From positions 87,699 through 151,698 of the forward strand of contig NZ_JACIDI010000008.1 in the NCBI RefSeq assembly GCF_014196225.1: 64,000 nucleotides of DNA, read 5' to 3'. Below the pieces are notes generated by a model that did no database searches, was not told where the DNA came from, and saw nothing but the letters and a program-made list of their open reading frames with translations. Of the stretch, positions 26,631 through 36,043 are shown one piece after another. The translations under genes were made by a program, and so were the position numbers. Each line of letters starts with the position of its first letter. Position 1 is the stretch's first letter. This stretch comes from Bacteroides pyogenes (GTDB taxonomy: Bacteria > Bacteroidota > Bacteroidia > Bacteroidales > Bacteroidaceae).

Positions 26631-28244
26631 ATGAAAGCGAAATGTGCTTTGATAGCCCTATTGACAATCACATTCTTCGGATGCGACGACAATACGGGCG
26701 GATTGGGATTGGGAATATTTCCGGAAAGCGATCAAAACATCAAAGGAAAATTATCCTCCTTTAATGTCGTCACAGAGTCTGTCGCTACCGGAAAGATGTA
26801 CGCAAAAACCAATATCGGCTATGTAGGAAAGTTTACAGACAAAGACTTTGGAACATACAAAGCCGGCTTTCTGACAGAGCTGAACTGTCCGGAAGGAATG
26901 ACGTTCCCGGAAGTCTATACCGAGTATGACGAGAACGGGAAACCGACTTCCGAAACCGGAAAGAAAGCCGTAAAAGCAACCGGGAAAATGATTGCGACTG
27001 CCGACAACGACATCGAACTGATTACAAACGAGCAAGGAAAAGTGATAGGCAACATACATGCCGTAGAGTTGTACTTGTGGTATCAGAAATATTTCGGAGA
27101 CTCGCTGACAGCTTGTCGCCTGAGTGTTTATGAACTGAGCGAAGAGCTTGATAAAGACAAAGCTTACTATACCGACATAGACCCGCAAAAGTATTGCCTG
27201 AAATCAGAAGCGACATTGTTGGGAACGAAATCATATACCGCTTTGGACCTGTCGGTAAAAGATTCGGTAAGAAAAAGAAAGGACTATGTGCCCAGCGTAC
27301 GCCTATCGCTTACAAAAGAAAAAGCCAATAAAATTGGCGGAAAGATTCTGAAGAAGTCAAGGGAGTATGGAAACAAACTAAACAATAAAGAGTTCAAAAA
27401 GTTCTTCAAAGGCATCTATGTAAGCAGTGACTATGGAGACGGAACCGTATTGTATGTCGACCAGTCTCAAATGAACGTAGTCTCTAAATGCTACGTTACC
27501 GACAGCATCACGGGCCTCAAACTTCAAAAGAAAAACGGACAAGACTCCATTTATTACACACAACGCATATTCGTATCCACGCGCGAAGTCATTCAGGCCA
27601 ATCAGCTAAGCAATGACAAGGATGCCATCAACGAACGGATCAACGAGCCCGGCTGCACGTACCTGAAAAGCCCCGCAGGCATTTTCACGCAGGCCAGACT
27701 TCCCATTAAGGAGATAGAACAACAGCTGAAAGAGGACACTCTGAATGCAGTGAAGATGACATTCTCCAATTACAATCAGGCAAACGGTAAAAAAAACCGC
27801 ATGTCCATACCCGCTAATGTGATGTTGATACGCACGAAGCTGAAAGACTCTTTCTTCGAAAAAAACGAACTGAACGACAACATCTCCTCTTTCTTGGCTT
27901 CTCACTCTACGACTTCTAATCAGTACACATTCGGCAATATCACCAATCTGGTAAAAGCTTGTATCGCAGAAAAAGAAGAAGCACGAAAAAAAGAAGGAAC
28001 AGCTTGGGATGAGGAAAAATGGATGAAACAAAACCCCGATTGGAACAAAGTGCTGCTGATTCCGGTGCTTATTACATATGATTCTTCTGCCAAATCTTCT
28101 CGCGACACTCCGAAAATCGTCAGCATACAGCATGATCTGAAGCCCGGATACGTGCGCCTGAAAGGAGGAAAATTGGGAGAAACCAATGCAGACTACCGGT
28201 TAAAGTTAGAAGTGATTTCCACAGACTTTAAAGCGGCGAACTGA
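26631..28244 (+). CDS. DUF4270 family lipoprotein
   Basis: A 537-residue Bacteroidetes lipoprotein of the DUF4270 family. The signal peptide ends FFGC, followed by an acidic-glycine stretch (DDNTGGLGLGIFPESD) typical of the family. The body is probably beta-rich, with VELYLWYQKYFGDSLTACRLSVYELSEELD near residue 145 and GIYVSSDYGDGTVLYVDQSQMNV near residue 265. The family is uncharacterised; it is frequently encoded next to the GT5-like protein, as here, 27 bases apart, so the two are likely one operon. Outer-membrane location is expected but not shown. Confidence 0.85.
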   Translation: MKAKCALIALLTITFFGCDDNTGGLGLGIFPESDQNIKGKLSSFNVVTESVATGKMYAKTNIGYVGKFTDKDFGTYKAGFLTELNCPEGMTFPEVYTEYDENGKPTSETGKKAVKATGKMIATADNDIELITNEQGKVIGNIHAVELYLWYQKYFGDSLTACRLSVYELSEELDKDKAYYTDIDPQKYCLKSEATLLGTKSYTALDLSVKDSVRKRKDYVPSVRLSLTKEKANKIGGKILKKSREYGNKLNNKEFKKFFKGIYVSSDYGDGTVLYVDQSQMNVVSKCYVTDSITGLKLQKKNGQDSIYYTQRIFVSTREVIQANQLSNDKDAINERINEPGCTYLKSPAGIFTQARLPIKEIEQQLKEDTLNAVKMTFSNYNQANGKKNRMSIPANVMLIRTKLKDSFFEKNELNDNISSFLASHSTTSNQYTFGNITNLVKACIAEKEEARKKEGTAWDEEKWMKQNPDWNKVLLIPVLITYDSSAKSSRDTPKIVSIQHDLKPGYVRLKGGKLGETNADYRLKLEVISTDFKAAN

Positions 28245-28812
28245 GAGAAACATAAAATCTGAAAAAAAACTCTGCTTGCAGCATCGTCCACGAGTGGTTT
28301 TCATGATCATGGTTTTAAGTTAGTCACAGTTGTTGGTGAAATAGCCAGCAAAGAGAGACACCTCGATTCTGAAATATATAAATGACGTGTACGATTGAAC
28401 ATTAAAGTTTCACTCTACGCGTCTTTTTTTATCCGCGGCACAGCGAATATATCACCGGTACGGTGATCCTATATCATCAGCGCGGTGGGTATATATCGCC
28501 AGCATGGTAAGCATATATTGCCAGCATGGTAAGCATATATTGCCGGCAAAATGATTTTATCGGATTTATACTTTGCCACATGAAGAATGGACGGCGGCAA
28601 AGTGCATACCCTGCCTTCCGACCAAACATCATAAAACAGAAAAATAGCGAGCAAAACGACTTTCGTTCGTCCGCTCGCTATTTCTATACTTCCGGCAGGA
28701 AAGCTCGACTACCGCAGAAAGCATTTAAAGAAGTATGCCTCAGAAGAATCTCTGCATCTACGCACATCGCGTATAAAACACCTCTACAAGGAGGCATCTA
28801 TGCACTCCTCGA
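28245..28812. repeat. Convergent gap with terminator and five 22-bp tandem repeats
   Basis: No gene. Five 22-bp units run from 28448 to 28557: two are identical in their last 16 bases (centred on CAGCATGGTAAGCA), and all begin TATAT. They differ in sequence from the GGGAAAC family but share its exact period. A probable terminator precedes them at 28384-28430. Confidence 0.8.
28384..28430 (+). terminator. Probable intrinsic terminator after the DUF4270 gene
   Basis: GACGTGTA and TACGCGTC arms (one G-U pair, 24-base loop) followed by seven Ts. Confidence 0.55.
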
Positions 28813-30219
28813 TTACTTTTCCGCTGCATCCTTTTTCTTAGACCGCGCCACTGTTTTTTTCTCAACAGGTGATTCAGCTTCTTTTACAATCTTCTTCTTG
28901 GACGCATTCTTCTTGACCTTTGCCGATTCTTTAGCGGCTTTTTCTTGCCACCTAGCAAGCTCTTCCTGCAAATCGTTTATTTCTTCTCCCTGATTTCTAA
29001 TCGTAGTCAGCAGAGGGTTCAACTCCTCATTGTCCACATCTACAGGATAGAGTGCATCAACCCGCTTAATAAAATCTCCCAAAATATTCATGTAATTCGT
29101 AAACGCGTCGTAAGGAGAATCGTAAATGCCGCGATCCAGCCAAACCCCCGTGTTTTTGGTCGTCATAAAGCGGAAATTGTTACTGGCTTGCAAGTAATCC
29201 CAGTCCTGTTTAATCCGGCGATCATCACACAAGTGAACGCGTTCCGCCACACTGTAGAGCTTATTAAAGGCCTCACGCTGTAATACATTACCCAGCCAGC
29301 TGCTGGTATCTCTTTCTTCGTCTGTCCACGACATCGGATAAGGCACATCCAACTGCGAGATGGACTTCAGTTTTGCAACAATTTCCGAAGGCGTAGAGAA
29401 AGTGATTCCTTTCGCTTTGGCACACTCGGGCAAAGCCTTCAAAAACTCAAGAATATTGGACGACAACGGTTGTGCCATACCCAACGCACTCAATTCCATA
29501 AAGATATTCACTACCTGCTCTTCTTGCGGCAACGCATCTATCCAACTAATATAACGATCGGCAAACAGAGGGTATTCCGACCATTCGGAATTGGAGAATC
29601 GCAAACTTATATCATCAGACAGTTTGAAATCTCTCAGCAAAAGCTTAAGACCGGGAGCCTGATTGCAATGATAGACATAATGCGGACTCTTCCATCCAAG
29701 CACATGCTTGGCACCTTCCGTCAACATTCCCTTGAATCCCATCGAAGCTACCATAGCTCCGATTTCATCCGAATAAATCAAACTGGAATTGCGGAACACC
29801 GTAGGTTGCTTGCCAAACATCTGTTTTATTTTTGAACGTTGCCGAAGCACCTCTTCACGGAAGCAGGCTTCGTTCGCAAGCGAAGACAAACCATGCGAAT
29901 ATGGCTCACAGAGAAACTCACAGTTTCCGGTATCATTCAACTGATGCAACAAATCAAGCACAGCCGGAGCATGAAACTCCAATTGCTCCAATGCTACTCC
30001 GGAAATGGAAAGTGCTACTTTAAAAGTTCTTTCAGATTTCTTCACCATCTCAATCAAGGTATTGAGCGCAGGTATATACGACCGTTCGGCAACCTCATTT
30101 ATGCTCGTTTCATTGGCATAGTCATCATAGTAGTAATGATCGCTGCCAATATCGAAGAAACGATAACGTTTCAAATGTATAATCTGATGTATCTCGAAAT
30201 AAAGACAGATCGTTCTCAT
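28813..30219 (-). CDS. GH57 alpha-amylase-like protein lacking the catalytic residues
   Basis: A 468-residue GH57-fold protein (COG1449 type). It has family landmarks such as ICLYFEIHQ at the start, FRNSSLIYSDEIGAMVASMGFKG and SPYDAFTNYMNILGDF. The catalytic regions are altered. Where active relatives have DYETFGEHQ, this protein has MELSALGMAQ, placing Ser244 at the nucleophile Glu; where they have SDHF, it has SNNF, placing Asn347 at the acid Asp. It is therefore probably not a hydrolase. After about residue 405 comes a coiled coil and then a Lys/Ala-rich basic tail (KVKKNASKKKIV onward). It is the third gene of the debranching-enzyme operon, 19 bases after the glycosyltransferase. Confidence 0.85.
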   Translation of the reverse strand: MRTICLYFEIHQIIHLKRYRFFDIGSDHYYYDDYANETSINEVAERSYIPALNTLIEMVKKSERTFKVALSISGVALEQLEFHAPAVLDLLHQLNDTGNCEFLCEPYSHGLSSLANEACFREEVLRQRSKIKQMFGKQPTVFRNSSLIYSDEIGAMVASMGFKGMLTEGAKHVLGWKSPHYVYHCNQAPGLKLLLRDFKLSDDISLRFSNSEWSEYPLFADRYISWIDALPQEEQVVNIFMELSALGMAQPLSSNILEFLKALPECAKAKGITFSTPSEIVAKLKSISQLDVPYPMSWTDEERDTSSWLGNVLQREAFNKLYSVAERVHLCDDRRIKQDWDYLQASNNFRFMTTKNTGVWLDRGIYDSPYDAFTNYMNILGDFIKRVDALYPVDVDNEELNPLLTTIRNQGEEINDLQEELARWQEKAAKESAKVKKNASKKKIVKEAESPVEKKTVARSKKKDAAEK

Positions 30220-30238
30220 AGTCTATATTATTTTATTG

Positions 30239-31507
30239 TTAACCATTGTTTTTAATAACCTCATCGTAGATGCCACGTACTTTGTAACCTACATTTTCCC
30301 ATTTTATTTCATCCACTTCCTTTTTACCTTCGACTTTCAAGTACTCGTACATGGCGGGATAAGTACAAATGGAATAAATGGCATCCGCCATGGCATGAAT
30401 ATCCCAATAATCCGTTTTAATGCACTTTTCCAGAATCTCGGCACAACCGGATTGTTTGGAGATAATGGTAGGTACACTGCATTGCATGGCTTCCAACGGT
30501 GAAATGCCAAAAGGTTCGGACACCGAAGGCATGATATATACATCGCTGCCTTTCAGCATCTCATATACCTGATTGCCTTTCATGAAACCGGGAAAATGGA
30601 AGCGGTCGGCGATTCCACGTTCGGCTACCAACCGAATCATCTGATTCATCATGTCTCCGCTACCCGCCATCACAAAACGGATGTTGCGTGTACGATGCAA
30701 AACCATCGCCGCAGCTTCGACAAAATACTCCGGTCCTTTCTGCATGGTAATACGTCCCAAAAAAGTTACAACTTTTTCATTCGATTGCTTTTGCGGAACA
30801 ATATCCAGAATTTCCTGCGACAAAGGAGATACAGCATTATGTACGGTAGAGACCTTCTTCGGATCTTGAAAATATTTATGAATAACAGTCTGCCGCGTCA
30901 GCTCACTTACGCACATAATATGGTCGGCATGATCCATACCATTCTTCTCTATGGAATATACAATAGGATTCACATTACCGCGACTGCGGTCGAAGTCGGT
31001 GGCATGTACGTGTATTACTAATGGCTTGCCGGATACCTGCTTGGCATGGATTCCGGCCGGATAAGTCAGCCAGTCGTGAGAATGAATGATATCGAATGCC
31101 TGTTGACGGGCTACCACCCCCGCCACAATCGAATAGTTGTTGATTTCCTCATGCAGATTATCAGGGTAACGCCCGGAGAATTCGATACATCCCAAATCGT
31201 TGGTTTGAAGGTAGTTAAAATCAGCGTATATATGATCGCGCAAATCGTAATACAATTGCGGATCCATATAACTACCCACCCGATGCTTCACATAATCCCA
31301 ATCAACATTCCGCCAAACGACCGGCGTGTTGTTCATTCCTATAATTTTCAAAAAACTCTGGTCTTCGTCTCCCCACGGCTTGGGAATACAGAACGTAATT
31401 TCCATGTCGCTCTGTTGAGACATTCCTTTCGTCAGACCATAGCTGGCAGTTCCTAAACCTCCCAAGATATGCGGGGGGAACTCCCATCCAAACATTAAAA
31501 CTTTCAT
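30239..31507 (-). CDS. GT-B glycosyltransferase, probably a glycogen synthase
   Basis: A 422-residue GT-B fold glycosyltransferase. The N-terminus, KVLMFGWEFPPHILGGLGTA, has the GGL loop of starch/glycogen synthases; DIIHSHDWLTYPAGIHAK and HVHATDFDRSRGNV follow; the C-terminal domain has VVTFLGRITMQKGPEYFVEA and the EX7E donor-site motif EPFGISPLEAM. It sits between debranching enzyme and GH57-like genes with gaps of 17 and 19 bases, so an ADP- or UDP-glucose-dependent role in glycogen storage is likely. The exact donor and product are inferred from context. Unlike the 25770 gene, both domains are present. Confidence 0.88.
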   Translation of the reverse strand: MKVLMFGWEFPPHILGGLGTASYGLTKGMSQQSDMEITFCIPKPWGDEDQSFLKIIGMNNTPVVWRNVDWDYVKHRVGSYMDPQLYYDLRDHIYADFNYLQTNDLGCIEFSGRYPDNLHEEINNYSIVAGVVARQQAFDIIHSHDWLTYPAGIHAKQVSGKPLVIHVHATDFDRSRGNVNPIVYSIEKNGMDHADHIMCVSELTRQTVIHKYFQDPKKVSTVHNAVSPLSQEILDIVPQKQSNEKVVTFLGRITMQKGPEYFVEAAAMVLHRTRNIRFVMAGSGDMMNQMIRLVAERGIADRFHFPGFMKGNQVYEMLKGSDVYIMPSVSEPFGISPLEAMQCSVPTIISKQSGCAEILEKCIKTDYWDIHAMADAIYSICTYPAMYEYLKVEGKKEVDEIKWENVGYKVRGIYDEVIKNNG

Positions 31508-31524
31508 CTTCGTTCCTCCTCTTT

Positions 31525-33462
31525 TTAAGAATACCTGGACAATAGCTTCAGAATGCGTAGAACTTCAGCCACATTCATGGCAAAAGAAACGGCTCCCCTA
31601 CCCCGGAAAGGAGGGTTACCGTCGAAAAGTTCGGGCAACGAGCTTATACAATGGATGGTAAGTTCGTCCTCCAAACTGATAAGTTGCCGCTCTACGAACG
31701 ACAAACCGCTCATCTTGTAAATCCGAAGGTAAGCTTCCATGTAGAATCCCATCAGCCAAGGCCAAACAGTGCCTTGATGGTACGCATAGTCTCGCTGTAT
31801 CTGGGGACCGACATAGTTCGGGTTATACCCTCCGCTTTTCGGGCTTAGAGTGCGGAGACCTTTCGGAGTCAAAAGTTCTTTAGTGACAATATCGAGCACT
31901 TGTTTCTTCTGCGTTCTATCAAGCGGAGAATAATCGAAGGCGACGGTAAATATCATATTGGGACGCACGCTCCAATCCATCATATTTCCGTTCACATAGT
32001 CGAACAAATAGCCGTATTCATTACGGAACACGTCAACAAAAGAGCGTCCGGTAATTTCGGCTTGTGCATCGAGCGAATCGGCAAAAGCCGCATCTCCTCC
32101 TTCACGAATGAGATCGGCCACAAAACGTAAAGCATTATACCAAAGCGCATTGACTTCGACGATATAGCCTGTGCGAGGAGTAACGGGGCGTCCGTTGGCC
32201 ATGGAGTTCATCCATGTGACTGCCTTCTCCCGTCCGTCTGCATAAAGCAACCCATTCTCATGCAGAAACATATTATCATGTTTTCTCTCATAGATGTACT
32301 TCATGATATCTGTCAGCAACTCGCCATACTTTCGGCGGCATTGTTCGCGGGAAGTTTCTTTGGCATACTGTTGCAAGGCCCATACTGCCCATAACAACAC
32401 ATCAGGATCGTCCATCTCGTAGATTCTATATTCACTCGGTTCTTCTTCGATAAATCGGCGAATAGCCTTTTCAGCCGTCCTCATCACGTCTTCGAACTCA
32501 TCAACTTCATCAATAGCAAGAGTAAGTCCCGGAAGTGAAACGAACAAATCGCGTGCCCGGCATTTAAACCAAGGATATCCCGCCAATATGTAATGTTCAC
32601 CTCTCTGGTGATTGTGAAACTGATGCGCCGAGCTCTGCAGACAGTGATAGAAACTATCGCGAGGAATACGGTCGGCTACTTCGGTATCAAAGATATGTTT
32701 CAACCGACGGGGAGAGGCTTCCGATGTACCCGCAGAGAAAACAATACTTTCTCCTTTCTTTATATCTACTTCGAAGTATCCCGGAACGTAGAGATCTTCA
32801 TTGAAATCATACCCGCGCTCTTGTTCCTTCGGATATTCAATCCCACGATACCAGTCGGGATGATAATGAAATTCGCACTTTTTGTTCAATTGCATGAACA
32901 ACTCCGGATAACCGGCATACATACACGTCTTAATTCCATTCTCCACCATCTGATATTCCCGGTTTGCCTGTGCATTCTCATGCGTATATTCACGCACACT
33001 GCGAAAAGCGAGGAAAGGGCGGAACCGCAAAGTAGTAGGCGAATGGGCATCCAACAACGTATAACGAATCAGGATCCTGTTCTCATAATGTACAAAGATT
33101 TTCTCCTTGCGTAAAACCACGCCTCCGACACGGTATATAGTTGCCGGAATACGTTCACAATCAAACTCACGGATATACTTATGTCCATTCGGACTAAAAT
33201 GATTTCCTTGATATTTGTGTAATCCCAGATTAAATTCTGCACCATGTTGGATAACAGTTTCATCCAAAGAAGACAACAGCACATGATTCTCGTCGTCAAG
33301 ATCGGGAATCGGAATCACCAACAAGCCGTGATATTTGCGCGTGTTACAATCAACAATCGTTGTACAATGATAAGCTCCAGCATTGTTTACCCGCAGAATC
33401 TCCCGCTGAAGAGATTCTTCCAGATTGGTCATGAGGGTCTTGTCAAATCGTAAATAACTCAT
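31525..33462 (-). CDS. Glycogen debranching enzyme (amylo-alpha-1,6-glucosidase type)
   Basis: A 645-residue protein with an N-terminal beta domain (starting SYLRFDKTLMTNLEESLQREILRVNNAGAYHCTTIVDCNTRKYHGLLV) and an alpha/alpha-toroid catalytic domain: AGYPWFKCRARDLFVSLPGL near residue 305, TPRTGYIVEVNALWYNALRF near residue 440, and YAYHQGTVWPWLMG near residue 575. It should remove alpha-1,6 branches of glycogen. It is the first gene of a three-gene glycogen operon. A minus-strand TACATTTG at 33533-33540 is the likely promoter box, about 70 bases upstream. Confidence 0.93.
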   Translation of the reverse strand: MSYLRFDKTLMTNLEESLQREILRVNNAGAYHCTTIVDCNTRKYHGLLVIPIPDLDDENHVLLSSLDETVIQHGAEFNLGLHKYQGNHFSPNGHKYIREFDCERIPATIYRVGGVVLRKEKIFVHYENRILIRYTLLDAHSPTTLRFRPFLAFRSVREYTHENAQANREYQMVENGIKTCMYAGYPELFMQLNKKCEFHYHPDWYRGIEYPKEQERGYDFNEDLYVPGYFEVDIKKGESIVFSAGTSEASPRRLKHIFDTEVADRIPRDSFYHCLQSSAHQFHNHQRGEHYILAGYPWFKCRARDLFVSLPGLTLAIDEVDEFEDVMRTAEKAIRRFIEEEPSEYRIYEMDDPDVLLWAVWALQQYAKETSREQCRRKYGELLTDIMKYIYERKHDNMFLHENGLLYADGREKAVTWMNSMANGRPVTPRTGYIVEVNALWYNALRFVADLIREGGDAAFADSLDAQAEITGRSFVDVFRNEYGYLFDYVNGNMMDWSVRPNMIFTVAFDYSPLDRTQKKQVLDIVTKELLTPKGLRTLSPKSGGYNPNYVGPQIQRDYAYHQGTVWPWLMGFYMEAYLRIYKMSGLSFVERQLISLEDELTIHCISSLPELFDGNPPFRGRGAVSFAMNVAEVLRILKLLSRYS

Positions 33463-33532
33463 AGTTGTGCATATTAAAGGTTAATTTATAGGTCATCAGC
33501 ATTAAAATACCAAAATTCATAACTCTCTTTCC

Positions 33533-33540
33533 CAAATGTA
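33533..33540 (-). promoter_or_regulatory. Possible -7 box of the glycogen operon
   Basis: TACATTTG on the minus strand, 70 bases before the debranching enzyme start. The -33 element is not clear. Confidence 0.4.
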
Positions 33541-33638
33541 CAAAATATAGGGAAAAAGAAAAACAAAATAGCGGTTTATTTTTCTATTTTCTACTATTAT
33601 TCGTAGTATTGCATCGAACATTCAAAATTAAAAATAAA

Positions 33639-34349
33639 ATGGACCGGGATATTCTACAAATCAGGTTGGCAGGAGTTAAGTCGTTATTTTTCGTTTTTCT
33701 GCTATACATCCTGAAAATAATGGAAGTAGGAATGGACTGGGACTTCTCTCATTCGGGCATTTATCCTTTAAAAGGAAAAGGAATATTGGGTATTGTAGCA
33801 CACCCGGTAATACACAGTGATTTTAAACATTTACTGGCCAATACGTTCCCGCTGCTTTTTCTTTTATGGTGTCTGTTCTATTTCTATCGTGAAATAGCCG
33901 GATACATCTTCGTATCAATCTGGATAGGCGAAGGAGTATTAACTTTCCTTATTGGCAAACCGGGATGGCACATAGGTGCAAGCGGACTTATCCACGGACT
34001 CGCTTTCTTCCTTTTCTTCAGCGGGATTTTGCGCAAGCACGTTCCTTTGACCGCCATCTCTCTACTGATTACTTTCCTGTACGGAGGTATTATATGGCAT
34101 ATGTTTCCACACTTCTCTCCTGCCAATATGTCTTGGGAAGGACATCTCAGCGGAGGAGTAACCGGAACGCTTTGTGCCTTCCTTTTCGAAGGCTACGGCC
34201 CGCAGCGACCGAATGCCCCTTTCGCAGACGAAGAAAAGTCGGCAGAGGAAGAAGGGGAGTCTTATAATGACCCACACAATGATAAACAAAAAAGAGAGAC
34301 AGATGCCTTTATAACCCTTTATCAATCAGTGAAAACAGATTTTCCATGA
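33639..34349 (+). CDS. Rhomboid-family intramembrane serine protease
   Basis: A 236-residue membrane protein with about six hydrophobic segments and the rhomboid catalytic pair: S115 in HIGASGLIHG (GxSG) and H169 in WEGHLSGG. The oxyanion-type motif HSDFKHLLANT (H64, N68) is also present. It should cleave membrane-spanning substrates within the bilayer; targets are unknown. The hydrophilic, acidic C-terminal tail (about 190-236) is unusual and extends past the neighbouring gene's stop: the last 41 bases overlap the 3' end of the convergent marC-type gene. The ATG at 33639 follows a weak promoter box, TAGTATTG at 33604-33611, which excludes starts further upstream. Confidence 0.88.
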   Translation: MDRDILQIRLAGVKSLFFVFLLYILKIMEVGMDWDFSHSGIYPLKGKGILGIVAHPVIHSDFKHLLANTFPLLFLLWCLFYFYREIAGYIFVSIWIGEGVLTFLIGKPGWHIGASGLIHGLAFFLFFSGILRKHVPLTAISLLITFLYGGIIWHMFPHFSPANMSWEGHLSGGVTGTLCAFLFEGYGPQRPNAPFADEEKSAEEEGESYNDPHNDKQKRETDAFITLYQSVKTDFP

Positions 34350-34902
34350 ACATGCCCACCGCAACGGCCAATAAGATAATACCGAAGAATTTACGAATAA
34401 GATAAATACCGGCCTTACCCAGAAAGCGTTCTACATGAGCGGTCATTTTTACAACAAAATATACCCAAAGCATATTAAGAAACAAGGCTGTAAGAATGTT
34501 TACACTTTCGTATCTGGCTTTTAAAGAGATCAATGTAGTGAAGGTGGCTGCACCCGCTAACAAAGGGAAAACGAGAGGCACCAATGTGGCCGATTTAATA
34601 GGCCCTTGGTTTTTAAATATCTCAATATCGAGAATCATCTCCAGAGCCATGAGGAATATGATAAACGCACCGGCCATAGCAAAAGCACGTATATCGACAT
34701 TGAAAAGCTTAAGCATTACATCTCCGGCATAAAAAAATCCCAGCAAAAGCGCCAGGGAGATAAGCGTAGCTTTCATGGCATTTACCCCCAGGCCTTTCTC
34801 TTTGAGGTTCAATATAATAGGAACTGAACCAAGAATATCTATAACTGAAAAAAGTGCAACGAATGCACTGACCATCTGTAACCAATCAAATCCTTGAAAC
34901 AT
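34309..34902 (-). CDS. MarC family integral membrane protein
   Basis: A 197-residue protein of the MarC/UPF0056 family with six predicted membrane helices. Typical segments are FVALFSVIDILGSVPIILNL, AGAFIIFLMALEMILD and VPLVFPLLAGAATFTTLISL. Despite the name, no transport or resistance role is established for the family. The start at 34902 (MFQGFDW) is preferred because a minus-strand box, TATATTTG, lies just upstream at 34924-34931; the frame extends 15 codons further but would begin upstream of the promoter. Its 3' end overlaps the rhomboid gene by 41 bases tail to tail. Confidence 0.88.
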   Translation of the reverse strand: MFQGFDWLQMVSAFVALFSVIDILGSVPIILNLKEKGLGVNAMKATLISLALLLGFFYAGDVMLKLFNVDIRAFAMAGAFIIFLMALEMILDIEIFKNQGPIKSATLVPLVFPLLAGAATFTTLISLKARYESVNILTALFLNMLWVYFVVKMTAHVERFLGKAGIYLIRKFFGIILLAVAVGMFMENLFSLIDKGL

Positions 34903-34923
34903 ATATCTTCTTCTTTTTTTGTG

Positions 34924-34931
34924 CAAATATA
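34924..34931 (-). promoter_or_regulatory. -7 promoter box for the MarC-family gene
   Basis: TATATTTG on the minus strand, 21 bases before the ATG at 34902. Confidence 0.55.
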
Positions 34932-35006
34932 GTCTATTTTTATGCATCTAAACAATAAAAAATCAAAAAGAAAAAGCTATTATGACCTAAAAAAGCGGAT
35001 AATCAG

Positions 35007-35014
35007 TAATTTTG
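35007..35014 (+). promoter_or_regulatory. -7 promoter box for the Crp-family regulator
   Basis: TAATTTTG on the plus strand, 15-24 bases before the two candidate starts. Confidence 0.5.
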
Positions 35015-35028
35015 TAAGATAAATCAAA

Positions 35029-35712
35029 ATGCAATTTATGGAAACAATGTTTGATACTTTGCTTCAACTACCCTTGTTTCAAGGCCTTTGCCGTCAAGAC
35101 TTCACACAGATTTTGGATAAAGTAAAATTACACTTCGTCAAATACAAAGCCGGAGAAACCATCATAGAGAGTGGAAAATCTTGTGAGCAGTTATGCTTTC
35201 TGCTTAGAGGCGAAATAGCAATCGTCACTGCTTCTCCCCAAAAGTCATACACCGTAGTTGAGCTAATAGAAGCTCCTTATCTGATCGAGCCTCAAGCATT
35301 GTTCGGGATGAGCAGAGAGTATGTCTCTTCTTATGTGGCTTATACCGAATCTCATATAGTAAGTATCAGCAAGCCTTTTCTTCTTAGCGACCTATTCAAA
35401 TATGAAATTTTTCGCCTAAACTACATGAATATCATCGGCAACCGGGCACAGAATCTTTACTCCCGTTTGTGGGAAGAACCGCCATCGGGGTTGAGAGAGA
35501 AAATGATTCGTTTCTTTTTGGTACACTGTGAGAGAACTCAAGGAAAAAAAATATTTAAAGTAAAGATGGATGATTTGGCGCGGCATCTGGATCATACGCG
35601 ACTGAACACGTCAAGAATGCTTAACGAGATGCAAGACGAGGGATTGATAGAACTCCATCGGAAAGAGGTTGTGATTCCGGACTTCGAAAGACTTATCACA
35701 AGAAAATCTTAA
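35029..35712 (+). CDS. Crp/Fnr family transcriptional regulator
   Basis: A 227-residue regulator with an N-terminal cyclic-nucleotide-binding-type beta barrel (about 10-125, including [29 protein letters not shown]) and a C-terminal helix-turn-helix (about 180-215, [39 protein letters not shown]). The cAMP-contact RxS of true CRP is not obvious and there are no N-terminal Fnr cysteines, so the signal is unknown. It is a single gene with its own promoter. The ATG at 35038 is an alternative start. Targets cannot be inferred from position. Confidence 0.88.
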   Translation: MQFMETMFDTLLQLPLFQGLCRQDFTQILDKVKLHFVKYKAGETIIESGKSCEQLCFLLRGEIAIVTASPQKSYTVVELIEAPYLIEPQALFGMSREYVSSYVAYTESHIVSISKPFLLSDLFKYEIFRLNYMNIIGNRAQNLYSRLWEEPPSGLREKMIRFFLVHCERTQGKKIFKVKMDDLARHLDHTRLNTSRMLNEMQDEGLIELHRKEVVIPDFERLITRKS

Positions 35713-36043
35713 TAAATAACTTACTTCAAATGGAATTTGCAGGCACATCAAGCACAAGTGCTTCAGCGAATGCCCCCTGCTCATAGAAGCAGAAAAGCTC
35801 TTTGGCTAAAAAAATCGCACTTGTCTAAAAAAATAATTTGCCGCTTATAACTCAACACTTTTTTAGGCACACACGCTTTTCATTTGCTTCATGGTTCAAC
35901 TCCAACATAATATGTTTTCTACCCAGGAGAAGCAAAAAAACAAATGCAATCGCCCGAAAGCCTCATTTTATATATACGACACCACCCCCATCACAGGAAT
36001 TTGTCACAAGGGTGGTTTTACCCATTAAGTTTTTTGTTACAAA
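35713..36043. other. Convergent gap without a recognisable gene
   Basis: Contains a hairpin, ACCACCC and GGGTGGT arms at 35982-36016 followed by four Ts, which may be a weak terminator for the Crp-type gene. Nothing else is recognised. Confidence 0.4.
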
